A stretch of 58,102 bases of DNA, from positions 1-58,102 of the forward strand of contig CAZABB010000008.1 in NCBI GenBank assembly GCA_964483625.1, read 5' to 3'. Below the pieces are notes generated by a model, which made no database searches, was not told where the DNA came from, and saw only the letters and a list, made by a program, of their open reading frames with translations. Position numbers and translations under genes: made by a program. Shown here piece by piece: positions 8,744 through 16,110 of the stretch (position 1 is its first letter; the number at the start of each line of letters is the position of its first letter). Origin of the DNA: JAFGQU01 sp964483625 (GTDB taxonomy: Bacteria > Omnitrophota > Gorgyraeia > Duberdicusellales > 4484-171).

Positions 8744-9103
8744 ATGGCCGTAAAGAATAGAAGAAAAGAAAACAGAATAGGTATATCGTTCCCGGTGGAA
8801 TGCATTATGTTGCCGGATCGCTGTAAGATTTTCTATACGGTGAGCCGTGATCTGAGCATGGGAGGCGTGAAAATACTCACCGAAGACTTCGTCACCCCGG
8901 GGCAGGATATGAAGTTATCCATCAATCTGATCAATGCCATGGCGGAAGTCAAGGCGGAGGTCGCCTGGTGCACGAAACGGTCTTATTCGGAGCAGTATTA
9001 TGTGGGCCTTAAATTTTCCGAGGTAAACGATACGAATAAGCACAATTTAGGGAAATTTATCGACAAGGTGAACTACTTCGTGGATCTGTATGGCAAAAAG
9101 TGA
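8744..9103 (+). CDS. PilZ domain protein
   Basis: A 119-aa single-domain PilZ protein. The c-di-GMP-binding motifs are visible: the arginine-rich start NRRKENRI (RxxxR) and DLSMGG (D/NxSxxG). Such proteins act as c-di-GMP effectors for motility, adhesion or secretion. GAAGGAG upstream gives a strong ribosome site. The next gene, a zinc ribbon, starts inside its last codons. Confidence 0.9.
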   Translation: MAVKNRRKENRIGISFPVECIMLPDRCKIFYTVSRDLSMGGVKILTEDFVTPGQDMKLSINLINAMAEVKAEVAWCTKRSYSEQYYVGLKFSEVNDTNKHNLGKFIDKVNYFVDLYGKK

Positions 9104-9239
9104 AGAGAAACGCAAAAATTGCTTAAGTTGCAATAAATCTCTCCTGCGGCGGGACTGGTACTACCGTAATAACGGGTATTTTTGTAACAAGAAGTGTTTT
9201 AAAACGTTTGAGGAGAAAAAGCAATCTGAATCTGCTTAA
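9090..9239 (+). CDS. 49-aa Cys4 zinc-ribbon protein
   Basis: A short ORF begins with ATG at 9090 inside the end of the first PilZ gene and ends at TAA 9237-9239, overlapping the ATG of the second PilZ gene by one base (TAATG). The product has CLSC (Cys11, Cys14) and CNKKC (Cys32, Cys36) with aromatic residues between them (DWYYRNNGYF), the plan of a treble-clef or zinc-ribbon fold, and a Glu/Lys-rich tail. Overlaps at both ends strongly suggest translational coupling. Function unknown. Confidence 0.75.
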   Translation: MAKSEEKRKNCLSCNKSLLRRDWYYRNNGYFCNKKCFKTFEEKKQSESA

Positions 9240-9607
9240 TGCTTATTGAACGGAGAAAATACCCCCGGATTCATTTCAATCTCCCTATCAAAATATCATA
9301 TGGTTCTTTTGACTCGGTGACCGAGACGAAGAATATCTCCGGTTCCGGTGCCTATTGTGCCGTGGATGAAGATATCGAGCCGATGACGAAGATGAGTGTC
9401 ATCCTTTTGGTTCCGATGGTCAAAGGGGGCAGGAAGCTCTTGAAGCGGATCAACTGCACCGGGGTGGTCGTTCGGAAGGAGAAAGTTCGCGAGAACGGCC
9501 GCCGGGCATATAATATCGGTATTTACTTCTCCGATCTGAAGAAAACAGATCGGAAAGTCCTTCTTTCCTATATTGATTCCGCTCATAAAAATTCTCCCCA
9601 TATCTGA
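9239..9607 (+). CDS. PilZ domain protein (second)
   Basis: A 122-aa PilZ protein with the ligand motifs ERRKYPRI (RxxxR) near residue 4 and NISGSG near residue 33. It differs clearly from the first PilZ protein, so it is not a recent duplicate. Its start codon shares a base with the stop of the zinc-ribbon gene, and DUF4416 follows 15 bases after its stop. One operon under the 8674 promoter is likely. Confidence 0.9.
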   Translation: MLIERRKYPRIHFNLPIKISYGSFDSVTETKNISGSGAYCAVDEDIEPMTKMSVILLVPMVKGGRKLLKRINCTGVVVRKEKVRENGRRAYNIGIYFSDLKKTDRKVLLSYIDSAHKNSPHI

Positions 9608-9622
9608 AAAACACGTTTAGCG

Positions 9623-10168
9623 ATGCTGAAACTGCAGTTCCCTCAAAAAGTGAAGTTCGTCTGCGGTTTTATTTTCTCCGATGAAGAAGTGTATAGTCGC
9701 GTGAAGAGGGTGCTATGCCGGAAGTTCGGCCCTCTGGACTTTGAAAGTGGGCCGATCCGGTTCGAATTTACCGATTATTACTGCGCCGAAATGGGGTCCG
9801 ATTTGACCAAACGGCTGGTCTCTTTTCGGAGGGTGAAAGACGCCGGTGATTTCGCCGGAATCAAGCGGTTCTGTATGAATCTTGAAAAACGCTATGCCCA
9901 TCAAGGGAAACGGACGGTCAATATCGATCCCGGATATCTGAACGAAGCACATCTGGTTTTGACCACGACGAAAGACTTTTATCACCGGATATATCTGGGG
10001 AAGGGGATTCATGCCGAGGTTACGGTATACTATAAAAACCGCCGTTTTGAGGATCTTCCCTGGACCTACCCCGATTTTCGTACTCCAGCGTATAAAGCGA
10101 TTCTTGCCGATATCCGGGCGAAATATGTCGCCCAAATTAAAGGTGTAAAAGGTCACATAGACACATAG
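9623..10168 (+). CDS. DUF4416 family protein
   Basis: A 181-aa protein matching my memory of DUF4416, a family of unknown function. It is seen in several deep-branching anaerobes and has conserved features such as FTDYYCAEMG, NIDPGYL, LVLTTTKDF and the late WTYPDF...Y. No membrane helix or signal peptide is visible. It ends at the border of an intergenic repeat whose words begin inside the last codons. Confidence 0.8.
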   Translation: MLKLQFPQKVKFVCGFIFSDEEVYSRVKRVLCRKFGPLDFESGPIRFEFTDYYCAEMGSDLTKRLVSFRRVKDAGDFAGIKRFCMNLEKRYAHQGKRTVNIDPGYLNEAHLVLTTTKDFYHRIYLGKGIHAEVTVYYKNRRFEDLPWTYPDFRTPAYKAILADIRAKYVAQIKGVKGHIDT

Positions 10169-10280
10169 TCAGTGCGAAGCCTCCCCTGCGGGGACAAAGT
10201 CACACGTATGCCTTCGGCAGGTCACAAGGATACAATGTTACAGAGTCACCTGTAAAAAACAAGCACGTGTGACGTGTGTC
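10148..10280. repeat. Intergenic word-repeat, GTCACA/TGTGAC family
   Basis: The left end carries GTCACATAGACACATAGTCA, the middle has small hairpins (CCTCCCCTGCGGGGA, TGCCTTCGGCA), and the right end has GTGTGACGTGTGTCC, which matches the left words in reverse complement. It separates DUF4416 from the radical SAM gene. Related copies lie at 16015-16046 and 45801-45878. Confidence 0.6.
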
Positions 10281-10292
10281 CAGGAACTTGAT

Positions 10293-11246
10293 ATGATCGA
10301 TATTACCCAGAAAATAGAAAGGATCGATGCGGTATCGGAATACTTCAATGCGCATACAGCCCGGTGCCGTCTTTGTCCCCGTCAGTGCGGCGTAAACCGG
10401 AGGGGAGGGGAGCGGGGGGTGTGCGGCGCGGGTAAGGATCTGCGGGTATATACCGCGTTTTTACATCAGGGGGAGGAGCCGGCGATAAGCGGAGATCGGG
10501 GCAGCGGGACGATATTTTTTTCCGGGTGTACGTTACGGTGTATTTTCTGCCAGAATTACCAGTTTTCGATTGAGAACCGGGGTATGGATATCAGCTCCCG
10601 CTCATGCGCCCGGATGATGCTGAATCTCCAGGAAAAAGGGGCGCATAATATCAATCTGGTGACCCCGACTCAGTTCCTGCCCGGGATACTTGCCGCCTTG
10701 CGTCTGGCCTATACGGCCGGGCTTACGGTGCCGATTGTCTATAATTGTTCCGGGTATGAACAACGGGAGATTATCGACCGGTTAGACGGGATCGTCGACA
10801 TTTACCTTCCCGACATGAAGTATTTTACCGAAGAAGCGGCCCTGGCCGGCTCGGGTACCCCCGAATATGCCTGGCATGCCAAAACCGCAATTAAGGCTAT
10901 GTATTGCCAGAAAAAAGGCCCTGTGTACGATGATGAGGTGCTTTTAGAAGGGCTGGTGATCCGGCATCTGGTATTGCCCGGATTCGGAGACGATTCTCGA
11001 AAGATATTAACCTGGATTCACAGGCAGATGCCGGAGGCCTTAGCCAGCGTGATGTTTCAGTATCGGCCTTATTTTAAAGCCGAAAACAATCCTCAGTTGA
11101 ACCGTACCCTAACCGGAGCCGAATACCACCGTATTGTCTCGTTTTTAGAGGATATGGAGGGAGGGTTCAACGAAGGGTGGATTCAGGACTTTCATACTCG
11201 TGATGACCTTGCCGGAACCAATTTTGACCCTACCCTTGAATTATAA
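10293..11246 (+). CDS. PflX-type radical SAM enzyme (COG1313-like)
   Basis: A 317-aa protein related to pyruvate formate-lyase activating enzymes. The radical SAM cluster motif is CTLRCIFC, and an extra N-terminal cysteine motif (CRLCPRQCGVNRR...GVCGAG) may hold a second cluster, as in the PflX group. The longer ORF starts at a GTG at 10269 inside the repeat; I prefer the ATG at 10293 with AGGA about eight bases upstream. The substrate is not known for this family; a glycyl-radical enzyme or small-molecule role is possible. The stop overlaps the riboswitch promoter. Confidence 0.82.
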   Translation: MIDITQKIERIDAVSEYFNAHTARCRLCPRQCGVNRRGGERGVCGAGKDLRVYTAFLHQGEEPAISGDRGSGTIFFSGCTLRCIFCQNYQFSIENRGMDISSRSCARMMLNLQEKGAHNINLVTPTQFLPGILAALRLAYTAGLTVPIVYNCSGYEQREIIDRLDGIVDIYLPDMKYFTEEAALAGSGTPEYAWHAKTAIKAMYCQKKGPVYDDEVLLEGLVIRHLVLPGFGDDSRKILTWIHRQMPEALASVMFQYRPYFKAENNPQLNRTLTGAEYHRIVSFLEDMEGGFNEGWIQDFHTRDDLAGTNFDPTLEL

Positions 11247-11265
11247 TAAAGATATGTTATATACT
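11236..11265 (+). promoter_or_regulatory. Promoter of the c-di-GMP riboswitch transcript
   Basis: TTGAAT (11236-11241), an 18-base spacer and TATACT (11260-11265). It overlaps the stop codon region of the radical SAM gene and would start transcription near 11272, at the first paired base of the riboswitch. Confidence 0.6.
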
Positions 11266-11270
11266 TAAAC

Positions 11271-11410
11271 TGCCGATAGGGGCAAACTCGCCGAAAGGTG
11301 AGGGCGCAAAGCCACAGGCCTAAAACAGTTCAAGCAGCCGTTGCCCTTCCAGAGGCGTGGCAAGTGAGGCACTTGGAGCTGTTACGGCGGCTGGGTTGCA
11401 TTCGGAGACT
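11271..11410 (+). ncRNA. c-di-GMP-I (GEMM-I) riboswitch, no sense gene downstream
   Basis: The conserved GEMM-I core is present: GGGGCAAAC, a GAAA-capped hairpin (CTCGCCGAAAGGTGAG), GCGCAAAGCC and GGCCTAA. An extended second arm closes with the receptor-like GGCTGGGTTGC at 11389-11399. CCGA at 11273-11276 can pair with TCGG at 11402-11405 to close P1. The segment 11272-11283 is also complementary over 12 bases (one G-U) to 11419-11430 inside the terminator. This is an obvious switch between aptamer plus terminator and a read-through fold. No + strand gene follows until 42.7 kb. Confidence 0.88.
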
Positions 11411-11416
11411 TTCCTC

Positions 11417-11439
11417 GGGCCCTTATCGGCCCTTTTTTT
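11417..11439 (+). terminator. Intrinsic terminator of the riboswitch
   Basis: Stem GGGCC (11417-11421) / GGCCC (11428-11432) followed by seven T. The stem overlaps the stretch that can pair with the 5' edge of the aptamer, so termination should depend on c-di-GMP. Confidence 0.75.
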
Positions 11440-11454
11440 ATCTAAAACATCCAC

Positions 11455-11520
11455 CTTACAGTTATAAGCTATAGGCTTGAAGCTATATAAAACGTAAATT
11501 CCTTTTACAGCTTAATTGGG
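11455..11520. repeat. Short AT-rich word-repeat, TTATAAGC family
   Basis: TTATAAGCTATAGGCTTGAA followed by AGCTATATAA forms small inverted repeats between the riboswitch and the methyltransferase stop. It resembles the larger element at 40590-40720. Confidence 0.4.
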
Positions 11521-12054
11521 TTATTTTTTCGGCTGGAGTCTGAGGATGAGGTTCTCGGCGGGGAAAATATAAGCCCAGAATCGTTCGTAAGCCAGCGGAG
11601 TCCGGTTGAATATCCGGTGAAGAAAATACCGCCGGTACGCCCGGTGGAAAGTAAGTTTTTTCTCCCGGCAGACGAACCGCTTTTCGGTCGTAACCCAGGT
11701 CCGGGTCCCGTCCAGATAGGGGTCCAGAGAGAAGTAGTTGAATCTCAGAGTATGATGAGGGGTATTGGCATGCCAGGAGGTATGATGAGGTACCTCGATA
11801 TATACCTCGCCTGTCCGGGAGCAGATGCGATGGAGTTCTCTTAAAACCGGGCCGATGTCGGACAGATGTTCCAGAACGTGATGGCAGATGATCGAATCGA
11901 ACTGAGAATCCTCAAACGGATAGGGCATGATGTTCAAATCATGAACAACATCCGGTTGGTGTAAGGGGTCGATGTCGAGGGTGATTACGGCGGGATTACG
12001 TTTCCCGGCCGATCCGATAACCAGAGTCTTTTTAGAGGCTGTTTCAGTCGCCAT
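11521..12054 (-). CDS. Class I SAM-dependent methyltransferase
   Basis: A 177-aa protein with the Methyltransf_11 order: a short glycine loop (VIGSAGKRN) replacing the usual GxGxG, an acidic end of strand 2 (TLDIDP), then DLNIMPYPFEDSQFDSIICHHVLEHL, the most recognisable stretch. The C-terminus is basic and aromatic. Small methyltransferases of this kind often act on lipids or sugars, but the substrate is unclear. The start lies about nine bases from a -10 element, so the mRNA is probably leaderless. An antisense transcript could enter from the riboswitch. Confidence 0.8.
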   Translation of the reverse strand: MATETASKKTLVIGSAGKRNPAVITLDIDPLHQPDVVHDLNIMPYPFEDSQFDSIICHHVLEHLSDIGPVLRELHRICSRTGEVYIEVPHHTSWHANTPHHTLRFNYFSLDPYLDGTRTWVTTEKRFVCREKKLTFHRAYRRYFLHRIFNRTPLAYERFWAYIFPAENLILRLQPKK

Positions 12055-12063
12055 AATAATAAA

Positions 12064-12092
12064 ATTGTATCCTGTAAGGATTCGCCGGTCAA
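12064..12092 (-). promoter_or_regulatory. Sigma-70 promoter for the methyltransferase
   Basis: On the - strand TTGACC (12087-12092), a 17-base spacer and TACAAT (12064-12069), then nine bases to the ATG at 12054. Confidence 0.6.
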
Positions 12093-12155
12093 GCGAATTA
12101 AGGGAACGAACCGGTATTGATGCGGTATTCTGATACGGTTGTCCGGCGGTATCTA

Positions 12156-12284
12156 AGGGGATAATGAAGACGGTCGGAGTGGGTACCGGCCGGTGCTTGG
12201 GGTCGCTTGTGAGAGGTGTCTCCGGGAGGGGTTTTGTTAGAGGCTATCCGGCAATGTCTGTACCGGCCCGAGATCCCTTTTTTT
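12156..12284 (+). ncRNA. Candidate structured small RNA with terminator-like end
   Basis: This sits in the 480-base gap without genes at 12055-12535. Nested complementary blocks form a rod: GGGAT with ATCCC, TCGG with CCGA, GGTAC with GTACC and CCGG with CCGG. The outer stem is followed directly by seven T (12278-12284). The rod with internal bulges recalls 6S-type RNA, but I cannot match conserved 6S, SRP or tmRNA sequence. TATCTA at 12150-12155 is a weak -10. The rest of the gap shows no gene. Confidence 0.35.
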
Positions 12285-12535
12285 GTTATACAAGAAGTAA
12301 ATAAAAATAAAATAACGGGAAGGTAGGTAAAGGTGATTATAGGTGGAGTAAACAGGGGGCCGGCTATTCACAGGATGCTATAGATCCTTAAATAACTCAG
12401 TGTTTACAATGCTTATCATGGGAATCGGCCATATATAAAAGTTAACATAAGATATATTATCGGAAGTAAGCAATACGGAAGAAGCCGGGCGTTGACTGGG
12501 GTCGGTTTCTCATGTTTTGTCTGGTTTTTTACTTT

Positions 12536-13435
12536 TTACAGGTTCGGTGCGCTCGGTAAATCAGGAATATCGATCCTTTCCCTCTTGCCGCGTTCGATCC
12601 GGTCAGGGTGAGGTTCGATAATATTAAGATGGAACAGTCTGGGATAGTCCCGATGTAATTGCGATAATTCCGGCATCGTAGGATCGGTTCTCAGAGTGAT
12701 CACGGTAACGTTCTCTTTATCGTAAAGCCCCCACCGGAGTGTCCAGACGAATTCCGAATTTTTCAGTAAAGCCAGGGTGGGATACCATAATATAATACGT
12801 TCCAGGTCCGGAAGGCCCTGGTCAATCGCCTGGATGATAATATCGGAGCCTACACCCATTCCCGTGGCCATAAATCGGATATTGGGATATTTCTCTTGAA
12901 AATCCTGGGCGATCTTGACGATATCGCCGGCGGCATTTTTCATCAATGACTGCATCCATAAGGAATGTTCACTTTTAGCTAGTTCATCCTGAATGGAAAG
13001 TTGTCGTTTATTTTTATAATGCAGGATTGTTTCAATAACAACGATTTCTGGCCCGTATTGGCTGAGGCGGTTGAATAGGTTTTCTGTTTCCGTCGGACCT
13101 GCTGACGGGGATTTTCTGTGAATTCGATATAAAAATGGCGGGTTGTCGGACGAATCATCTTTCAGAAAAGAAAAGAAATTGCGGGTGTCGATGCCCCGAT
13201 GATTCGTACGGGTAAAAAACATGACGGTTTGCGGTTCGGTCTCTTCCGGGACCGCCGCCTGAGGTGTGACGGGACGTACTGATGAGGTTTGATGCCGAGA
13301 GGGCTGAATCTCGCGTTGTGCCGGGGTGCGGAAATTCTCTTGGGATCCGATGATTACCAAGGTAAAGATGACCACCGGAATGAGTGTGAGCAGAATATAC
13401 ATCGCATAGTTGGAACGGCTTTTCTTTTGGCTCAT
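12536..13435 (-). CDS. Hypothetical membrane-anchored protein
   Basis: A 299-aa protein that I do not recognise. A basic N-terminus is followed by one membrane helix (about 12-30), a Pro/Gln/Thr-rich linker to about 70, and then an alternating alpha/beta domain (VVIETIL, IRFMATGMGVGSDIIIQAI, ERIILWYP, VTVITLRTDP). The GMGVGSD turn after a beta strand resembles the nucleophile elbow of alpha/beta hydrolases but has no Ser or Cys at the centre. This suggests a Rossmann-like or inactive hydrolase-like fold outside the cytoplasm. Confidence 0.6.
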   Translation of the reverse strand: MSQKKSRSNYAMYILLTLIPVVIFTLVIIGSQENFRTPAQREIQPSRHQTSSVRPVTPQAAVPEETEPQTVMFFTRTNHRGIDTRNFFSFLKDDSSDNPPFLYRIHRKSPSAGPTETENLFNRLSQYGPEIVVIETILHYKNKRQLSIQDELAKSEHSLWMQSLMKNAAGDIVKIAQDFQEKYPNIRFMATGMGVGSDIIIQAIDQGLPDLERIILWYPTLALLKNSEFVWTLRWGLYDKENVTVITLRTDPTMPELSQLHRDYPRLFHLNIIEPHPDRIERGKRERIDIPDLPSAPNL

Positions 13436-13501
13436 ACGTCTCTATTTTACCATGTCGGCAGAGAGTTTTTGAGAACTTTTCGCGATATTGGCCGGGATGG
13501 A

Positions 13502-13942
13502 TCAGCGGTATTCGGGAATCTTCCTTAATACGGCATAATTGAAGCGGTCACCGGCGGCCCATTTAGCGTCTCTGAGCGTATCCCGGCCGTAGCGGACGTT
13601 CTGGCGGTATAGCTTGGGATAGTGTTTTTTAAGCATCTTTAACGCGAATCGTTCGGCCCGGTATTCGCAGAGAATTTTTTCTTTCTCGGTGCGGTAAGGC
13701 ATTTTATCCATCAGATGCGCGATTTCATGAAAAACGCCGCAGACCAGAAAGGCTTCGTTCCAGCGGGCAATTTTTTTCGCGTTATATTTCAGTACCCGTT
13801 TCCCGTAATTGGGGGCGTGTTCGATGCAGGCGTAACATTGGTACCGGTTGTCTTTGACAACGGGTATGTTTTCATCGAGGTTAAGCTTTCCGCACCAGTA
13901 CCGGAATAGTTCGATAAATTGCTGGCTTTTGGTCTTTTTCAT
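13502..13942 (-). CDS. Small putative zinc metallopeptidase (HExxH)
   Basis: About 146 aa from the ATG at 13942. The longer ORF starts at 14014, but its first 24 codons run through an AT-rich word-repeat. It contains HEIAH with a downstream acidic stretch (EYRAERFALKML), consistent with a gluzincin-type peptidase (HExxH + E), and a CYAC pair near residue 40. The family resembles small SprT-like or ImmA-like peptidases, but I cannot assign it more closely. No Shine-Dalgarno is visible before either start. Confidence 0.6.
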   Translation of the reverse strand: MKKTKSQQFIELFRYWCGKLNLDENIPVVKDNRYQCYACIEHAPNYGKRVLKYNAKKIARWNEAFLVCGVFHEIAHLMDKMPYRTEKEKILCEYRAERFALKMLKKHYPKLYRQNVRYGRDTLRDAKWAAGDRFNYAVLRKIPEYR

Positions 13943-14204
13943 AGGGTTATGAGGGTTTTTGTGACTTTTGGGTATATCCTTCTTAAACCTTGCAGCATAT
14001 AGCGTATAGCTCAACCATATAAAGCTGATTCGGTTTTTAGCGTATAAAATATACCATAATTTTTCCCTTTGTATAGACTTTTTTTTAACTTTTTTGGGCG
14101 AGATCAGGGGGCCCCTCTCTTCTCCTCCGCTGCCTCTTCGGGAAGGTTTTTAGCGGCGTTTTAGAGGGATTAAGGGATGCATCTTGAGCGCTGAAAGCCG
14201 GCGT

Positions 14205-15410
14205 TCAGCCGGAAAAAGAGACCTGGTTGGCGGCCTGAGCGGCATGGATTTTATCCCACATCGCCGGGTCGGAAAGACGGCATTTCTTTGCCGATTGGGC
14301 ATACATTTTGCTGTGAGTCATCCTCTGCCAGATTCCGGATAATGATTCGGTGCGAATATTGCCGAAGGAAAGCGGCGTGAAATCGCAGGGGGTGATATCA
14401 CCGTTGCCGCGCAGATGCATCTGAGCGACGCCGGCGGGACAGCCTTCGGCGGCGCAGGGGTAGGCGATGCTGGTGAACATGGTCTGATGGATGATGCGGG
14501 GATATTGGGGCCGGGTATTGTATTTTTTCCGGAACTCCCGGATATGATCAATTTCGGTATCGCAGAGCATCTGCTCATTCTGTCCGTCGAGTTTTCCGGT
14601 AGCGATCACGTCAAACAAGAATACTTCGACCGCGCCGGCTTCTTTTCCCAGTTCCATCATCGCATCCAGCTCGCCGGAAACAATCTTCTCTTTGGTAACG
14701 AAGGTGGATATTCCGGGAAGAATCCCGAAGCTCTGACAGAGGCGTATACCTCCCAGCGCTTTTTCATAGAGTCCGGGGCGTTTTCGGTTTTCGTCATGCC
14801 GGTCTTTATGGGAATGATCAAGGCTGACGAAGATGCCGAACAGGCCGGCAGCTTTAAGTTTTTTCAATGCCGCCTCATTCAGGTGTTCGCCGTTGGTAAA
14901 AAGGGTCGCGATGCTTTTTGATTTATCGACCGTCGCGATCAGGTCGTAGATCGGCTCATACAGTAACGGCTCGCCGCCGGTAAAGATCACACACGTCGTC
15001 CCCAGATCGACGGTCTGGCGGATCGCGTCCTTCAGTTCATCTTCAGAGAGCGCGGTATGAGTGCGATTAACTTCTTCGGCGTAAACGGCCGCCGAACAGT
15101 GCTGGCAGTTACATTGGCAGCGGTAGGTTACCGTCATCGTCATAAAATGCGGTGTGCGGGCTCCCCAGATTACGGTTCCGTCTTTTTCTACCTGGGTGTT
15201 TTCATCGACGATATTGTTCAAAATCAGCCGGATCCGGCGCCGGGCGGCGGCCGAGCCCAGCGGCGGGCTTAACAGGGAAAACGCTTTGTGTCCGTTTTCC
15301 AAAACGGTCAGCGGTTTGTCTTTGATGTAGTAATTCTCCAGAGCCTGGCGGTATTTGTCCATGTTGTTGCGGATGATGCTGCGCTGCCATTTTTGAAGAT
15401 TTCCTCTCAT
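14205..15410 (-). CDS. Radical SAM/SPASM-like peptide-modifying enzyme (candidate)
   Basis: A 401-aa protein. The radical SAM motif CxxxCxxC lies at Cys98, Cys102 and Cys105, followed by GGEP and the usual TIM-barrel motifs. The C-terminus holds extra cysteines (AAEGCPAG and ITPCDF with FGNI), as in SPASM or twitch auxiliary cluster domains. An N-terminal helical extension of about 90 residues precedes the barrel. The gene lies downstream of a small repeat-bearing protein, separated by a strong hairpin. That order (precursor, attenuator, modifying enzyme) is common in RiPP clusters. Heme or cofactor maturation is an alternative. Confidence 0.8.
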   Translation of the reverse strand: MRGNLQKWQRSIIRNNMDKYRQALENYYIKDKPLTVLENGHKAFSLLSPPLGSAAARRRIRLILNNIVDENTQVEKDGTVIWGARTPHFMTMTVTYRCQCNCQHCSAAVYAEEVNRTHTALSEDELKDAIRQTVDLGTTCVIFTGGEPLLYEPIYDLIATVDKSKSIATLFTNGEHLNEAALKKLKAAGLFGIFVSLDHSHKDRHDENRKRPGLYEKALGGIRLCQSFGILPGISTFVTKEKIVSGELDAMMELGKEAGAVEVFLFDVIATGKLDGQNEQMLCDTEIDHIREFRKKYNTRPQYPRIIHQTMFTSIAYPCAAEGCPAGVAQMHLRGNGDITPCDFTPLSFGNIRTESLSGIWQRMTHSKMYAQSAKKCRLSDPAMWDKIHAAQAANQVSFSG

Positions 15411-15517
15411 GCGTCTGCTCCTTAAGTTAGAGAACCGTATGTCACCTAAGAGTAAATGAGTAGATATTCAAACCTAGTAATTATTTTAACCGCTCAGAGG
15501 TAAACGGTCAATTCAAT

Positions 15518-15584
15518 AAAAAAACGCTCAAGGTTTGATAAGGGTGCTCCGAATGTTTCCCCTTATCAAGTTGAGCGTTTTTCT
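15518..15584. terminator. Strong (bidirectional) intrinsic terminator/attenuator
   Basis: AACGCTCAA and TTGAGCGTT form the base and TTGATAAGGG and CCCCTTATCAA the upper stem around a loop of about 14 bases. Runs of A and T flank it on the two sides. On the - strand it lies between the small protein gene and the radical SAM gene, so it would raise the small protein above the enzyme. Confidence 0.85.
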
Positions 15585-15630
15585 ATATATGGGGCGGACG
15601 AATGTTCTTTAAAACGTATCGGTGATGAAT

Positions 15631-15903
15631 TTACATCAATCGTTTAAACCGTCTCAAGGGGTCTCCTCCCTTGGGTACGATTTCACCCGATGGCTGATTC
15701 TGTGTTATGTCAAACGATTTCAGGTACGGGTTGCCCGGGTTAAGCGGTTCGGTGAACGTTTCCTGGGATGAAGGGTCAACATAAGGATTATCTCCCGGAA
15801 GCGGTTCAAACAGCCGGTTCGGGTCAAAAGAGCCGGATGATTCGAATTTATTGACCTTCCCGAGCCAGTGATTATCTTCAAAAAATTCCATCGATCCATG
15901 CAT
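15631..15903 (-). CDS. Small protein with EPLxxxNPY repeats, possible RiPP precursor
   Basis: A 90-aa acidic, Pro/Asn/Gly-rich protein without signal peptide or membrane helix. Two similar blocks are seen, EPLPGDNPYVDP and EPLNPGNPYLKS, about 20 residues apart, and the C-terminus is basic (RRFKRLM). AGGAGG lies nine bases before the ATG at 15903; Met5 is an alternative start. It has its own promoter with an operator and ends before a strong terminator, then the radical SAM gene. Repeated core-like motifs beside a radical SAM enzyme fit a ribosomal peptide precursor. This is inference, and I know no family. Confidence 0.6.
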   Translation of the reverse strand: MHGSMEFFEDNHWLGKVNKFESSGSFDPNRLFEPLPGDNPYVDPSSQETFTEPLNPGNPYLKSFDITQNQPSGEIVPKGGDPLRRFKRLM

Positions 15904-15936
15904 TTTCTGTTACCTCCTCTAGTCCAATGGCTTGTC

Positions 15937-15956
15937 AACTGTAAGCGCTTACAGTT
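15937..15956. promoter_or_regulatory. Perfect 20-bp palindromic operator, LacI/CcpA type
   Basis: AACTGTAAGCGCTTACAGTT is its own reverse complement; the inner TGTAAGCGCTTACA fits the cre/LacI-family consensus. It directly follows the -10 element of the - strand promoter and covers the expected transcription start, a classical repressor position. Confidence 0.65.
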
Positions 15957-15958
15957 TA

Positions 15959-15988
15959 TTTATACCATATCGGTGTCAAATTTTTCAA
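15959..15988 (-). promoter_or_regulatory. Promoter of the small repeat-bearing protein gene
   Basis: On the - strand TTGAAA (15983-15988), an 18-base spacer and TATAAA (15959-15964), with the palindromic operator immediately downstream. Confidence 0.55.
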
Positions 15989-16014
15989 GGGAGGTAAACA
16001 ATATTCGGATAGAA

Positions 16015-16081
16015 CGTCACAGGTCACAAGGTCACACGACACACGTAAAAAAGGTTTAAGAACTTGTCCTTAAGCCTTTTT
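16015..16081. terminator. Hairpin terminator next to GTCACA word-repeat
   Basis: AAGGTTTAAG and CTTAAGCCTT (within 16051-16080) form a stem flanked by A and T runs, ending the 64-aa desulforedoxin-like gene. Bases 16015-16046 are a short copy of the GTCACA word-repeat (GTCACAGGTCACAAGGTCAC). Confidence 0.7.
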
Positions 16082-16110
16082 AGAGAGACAAGATGTAAAA
16101 TAGGAAACAG

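Noticed and set aside
11617..11844. + strand ORF as the target of the riboswitch
   Set aside because: It lies wholly antisense to the methyltransferase, has no ribosome site after the terminator and no protein-like character.
12156..12284. SRP RNA, tmRNA or RNase P RNA
   Set aside because: None of their conserved sequence blocks is present; only a rod-like pairing and a T run are seen.
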